From: an uncultured Clostridia bacterium
GTDB taxonomy: Bacteria; Bacillota; Clostridia; TANB77; CAG-508
Direction: 5' to 3'
DNA length: 34,177 nucleotides
NCBI GenBank assembly: GCA_944386325.1
Contig: CALXAP010000020.1
Span: 1 to 34,177, forward strand
In this document: positions 33,265 through 34,177 of the stretch, piece after piece
Numbering within the stretch: the first letter of the stretch is position 1
How the letters are laid out: every line of letters starts with the position of its first letter
Translations under genes and position numbers: made by a program
Notes under the pieces: generated by a model
The model's input: the letters and a program-made list of their open reading frames with translations, nothing else
Database searches by the model: none
Told to the model about the DNA's origin: nothing

Positions 33265-34177
33265 TTATTTTATAACATATTTTCTTATAAGAATAATTCC
33301 TCCAGCTAAAATTACTATACATGCTACACCTAAAATATAATATTCTATATTACTTTCTTCTTTACCTGTATAAGGTAATTTATCTACATAATATCCATTA
33401 TTATTGTTATTATTTGCATTTTGATTTGTATTAGAATTATTATTTCCTTGATTATTTTGATTGTTATTACTGTTATTATTATTCTGATTATCATTGTCGT
33501 TATTACCTTGATTATCATTTGGGTTTTCTTTTTGTATTCCTGTTATATTAATTTCTTTTAAATTAACATTTCCGTCTGTGTCTTCTGTATAAATTGTATA
33601 TGTACCATTTTCAGTAACTTTTATTTGTGCTAGATTATTATTTATATCTAATGTTTGACCTCCATTATTTTTAAAACAATCTATATTTAAACTACCTTTT
33701 CCAATTTTTATTATATTAACTTTAGAACTATCTCCTGTTATTTCTACTATGATATTTGCTTCTGTATTGTTTGTTGCTAATTGACTACCAATTGTAATTT
33801 CATAAGTGTCTCCTGGTTCAGGTTCTTTTTCTCCTTCTACTGTTACTCTACACTCTGCTGTTTTATTTCCTTCTACTGTTCTTACTCTTATTACTGTTTC
33901 TCCTACTTGTTTTGCTGTTATATTTCCTTCCTCATCTACATCTGCTATACTTGGATTTTCACTTTCCCATGTTACATTTTTATTTGTTGCATTATTTGGA
34001 TTTACTGTTGCTATTAACTTTTCTGTTCCTCCGATTGTTATTGTTGTCTCACTCTTACTTAAGCTTACTCCTGTTACTGCTATCCCTTTTACTGTTACAT
34101 TACACTCTGCTGTTTTATTTCCATCTACTGTTCTTACTCTTATTACTGTCTCTCCTACTTGTTTTGCTGTTATATTT
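33265..34177 (-). CDS. LPXTG-anchored surface protein with Ig-like repeats (partial)
   Basis: The gene enters from the right edge, so the N-terminus is missing; about 304 residues are visible. Two Big_2-like repeats (VTGVSLSKSETTITIGGTEK; NITAKQVGETVIRVRTV) are followed by a beta-rich domain with KVNIIKIGKGSLNIDCF, an Asn-rich linker (NPNDNQGNNDNDNQNNNN), the sortase motif LPYTG, a membrane helix (YYILGVACIVILAGGIILI) and a basic tail (RKYVIK). Sortase would cleave between Thr and Gly and couple the protein to peptidoglycan. The Ig-like repeats are almost identical in DNA (33830-33930 versus 34075-34177), so the gene can change repeat number by recombination. It is a candidate adhesin. Confidence 0.9.
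   Translation of the reverse strand, partial: NITAKQVGETVIRVRTVDGNKTAECNVTVKGIAVTGVSLSKSETTITIGGTEKLIATVNPNNATNKNVTWESENPSIADVDEEGNITAKQVGETVIRVRTVEGNKTAECRVTVEGEKEPEPGDTYEITIGSQLATNNTEANIIVEITGDSSKVNIIKIGKGSLNIDCFKNNGGQTLDINNNLAQIKVTENGTYTIYTEDTDGNVNLKEINITGIQKENPNDNQGNNDNDNQNNNNSNNNQNNQGNNNSNTNQNANNNNNNGYYVDKLPYTGKEESNIEYYILGVACIVILAGGIILIRKYVIK

Overview
The window is strongly AT-rich, with Shine-Dalgarno sequences of the AGGAGG type and GTG/TTG starts. It carries spore-cortex genes (sleB-ypeB, a cwlD-like amidase), a class III anaerobic ribonucleotide reductase (nrdD-nrdG) and an LPXTG surface protein. Together these point to a low-GC, anaerobic, spore-forming Clostridia-type Firmicute, plausibly gut-derived. 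Species cannot be named from the sequence.

Layout. 1-527: start of a secreted or membrane-anchored Ig-like protein (cut by the window). 1126-3351: an IS256-family element carrying two genes, an active-looking transposase and an upstream truncated, catalytically degenerate paralogue. 3443-4682: a pilin-like leader fused to a formylglycine-generating-enzyme/sulfatase-modifying-type domain, with an apparent frameshift at its extreme C-terminus. 4683-5424: a gene-poor stretch of palindromes and interspersed repeats. 5425-5666: a compact locus with two convergent consensus promoters, a 22-codon hydrophobic peptide, a shared bidirectional terminator and direct repeats. I read it as a par/Fst-type type I toxin-antitoxin module. 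5730-8168: murF-ddl (peptidoglycan precursor synthesis). 8286-9033: an MNT/HEPN toxin-antitoxin pair. 9207-11060: sleB-ypeB germination operon. 11543-13224 (+): a UgtP/MGDG-synthase-like glycosyltransferase and a DUF4364 protein. 13364-14230: rsmA/ksgA. 14353-17017: two divergent paralogues of an unrecognised protein family plus a small basic partner, with a mobile repeat between the two paralogues. 17114-19954: nrdD-nrdG. 20221-28353: a 2710-residue cyclic beta-1,2-glucan synthase-like protein. 28662-30455: two unknown small genes and a cwlD-like amidase with a frameshift. 30592-32987: a LysR regulator downstream of a P-loop/Csx3-like protein. 33265-34177: an LPXTG-anchored protein with bacterial Ig-like repeats (cut by the window).

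Most genes concern the cell envelope: precursor synthesis (MurF, Ddl), glycolipid and glucan synthesis, cortex lysis (SleB, YpeB, CwlD) and surface adhesin-like proteins. Between them lie at least eight copies of a GGGCGAAC palindrome, four of a GTGAATAGTGAAT repeat, and two full plus two half copies of a 200-bp element with terminal inverted repeats that looks like a MITE. The most interesting items are the type I toxin-antitoxin-like locus, the two-gene IS256 element, the orphan Csx3-like ATPase with its LysR partner, and the paralogous unknown pair.
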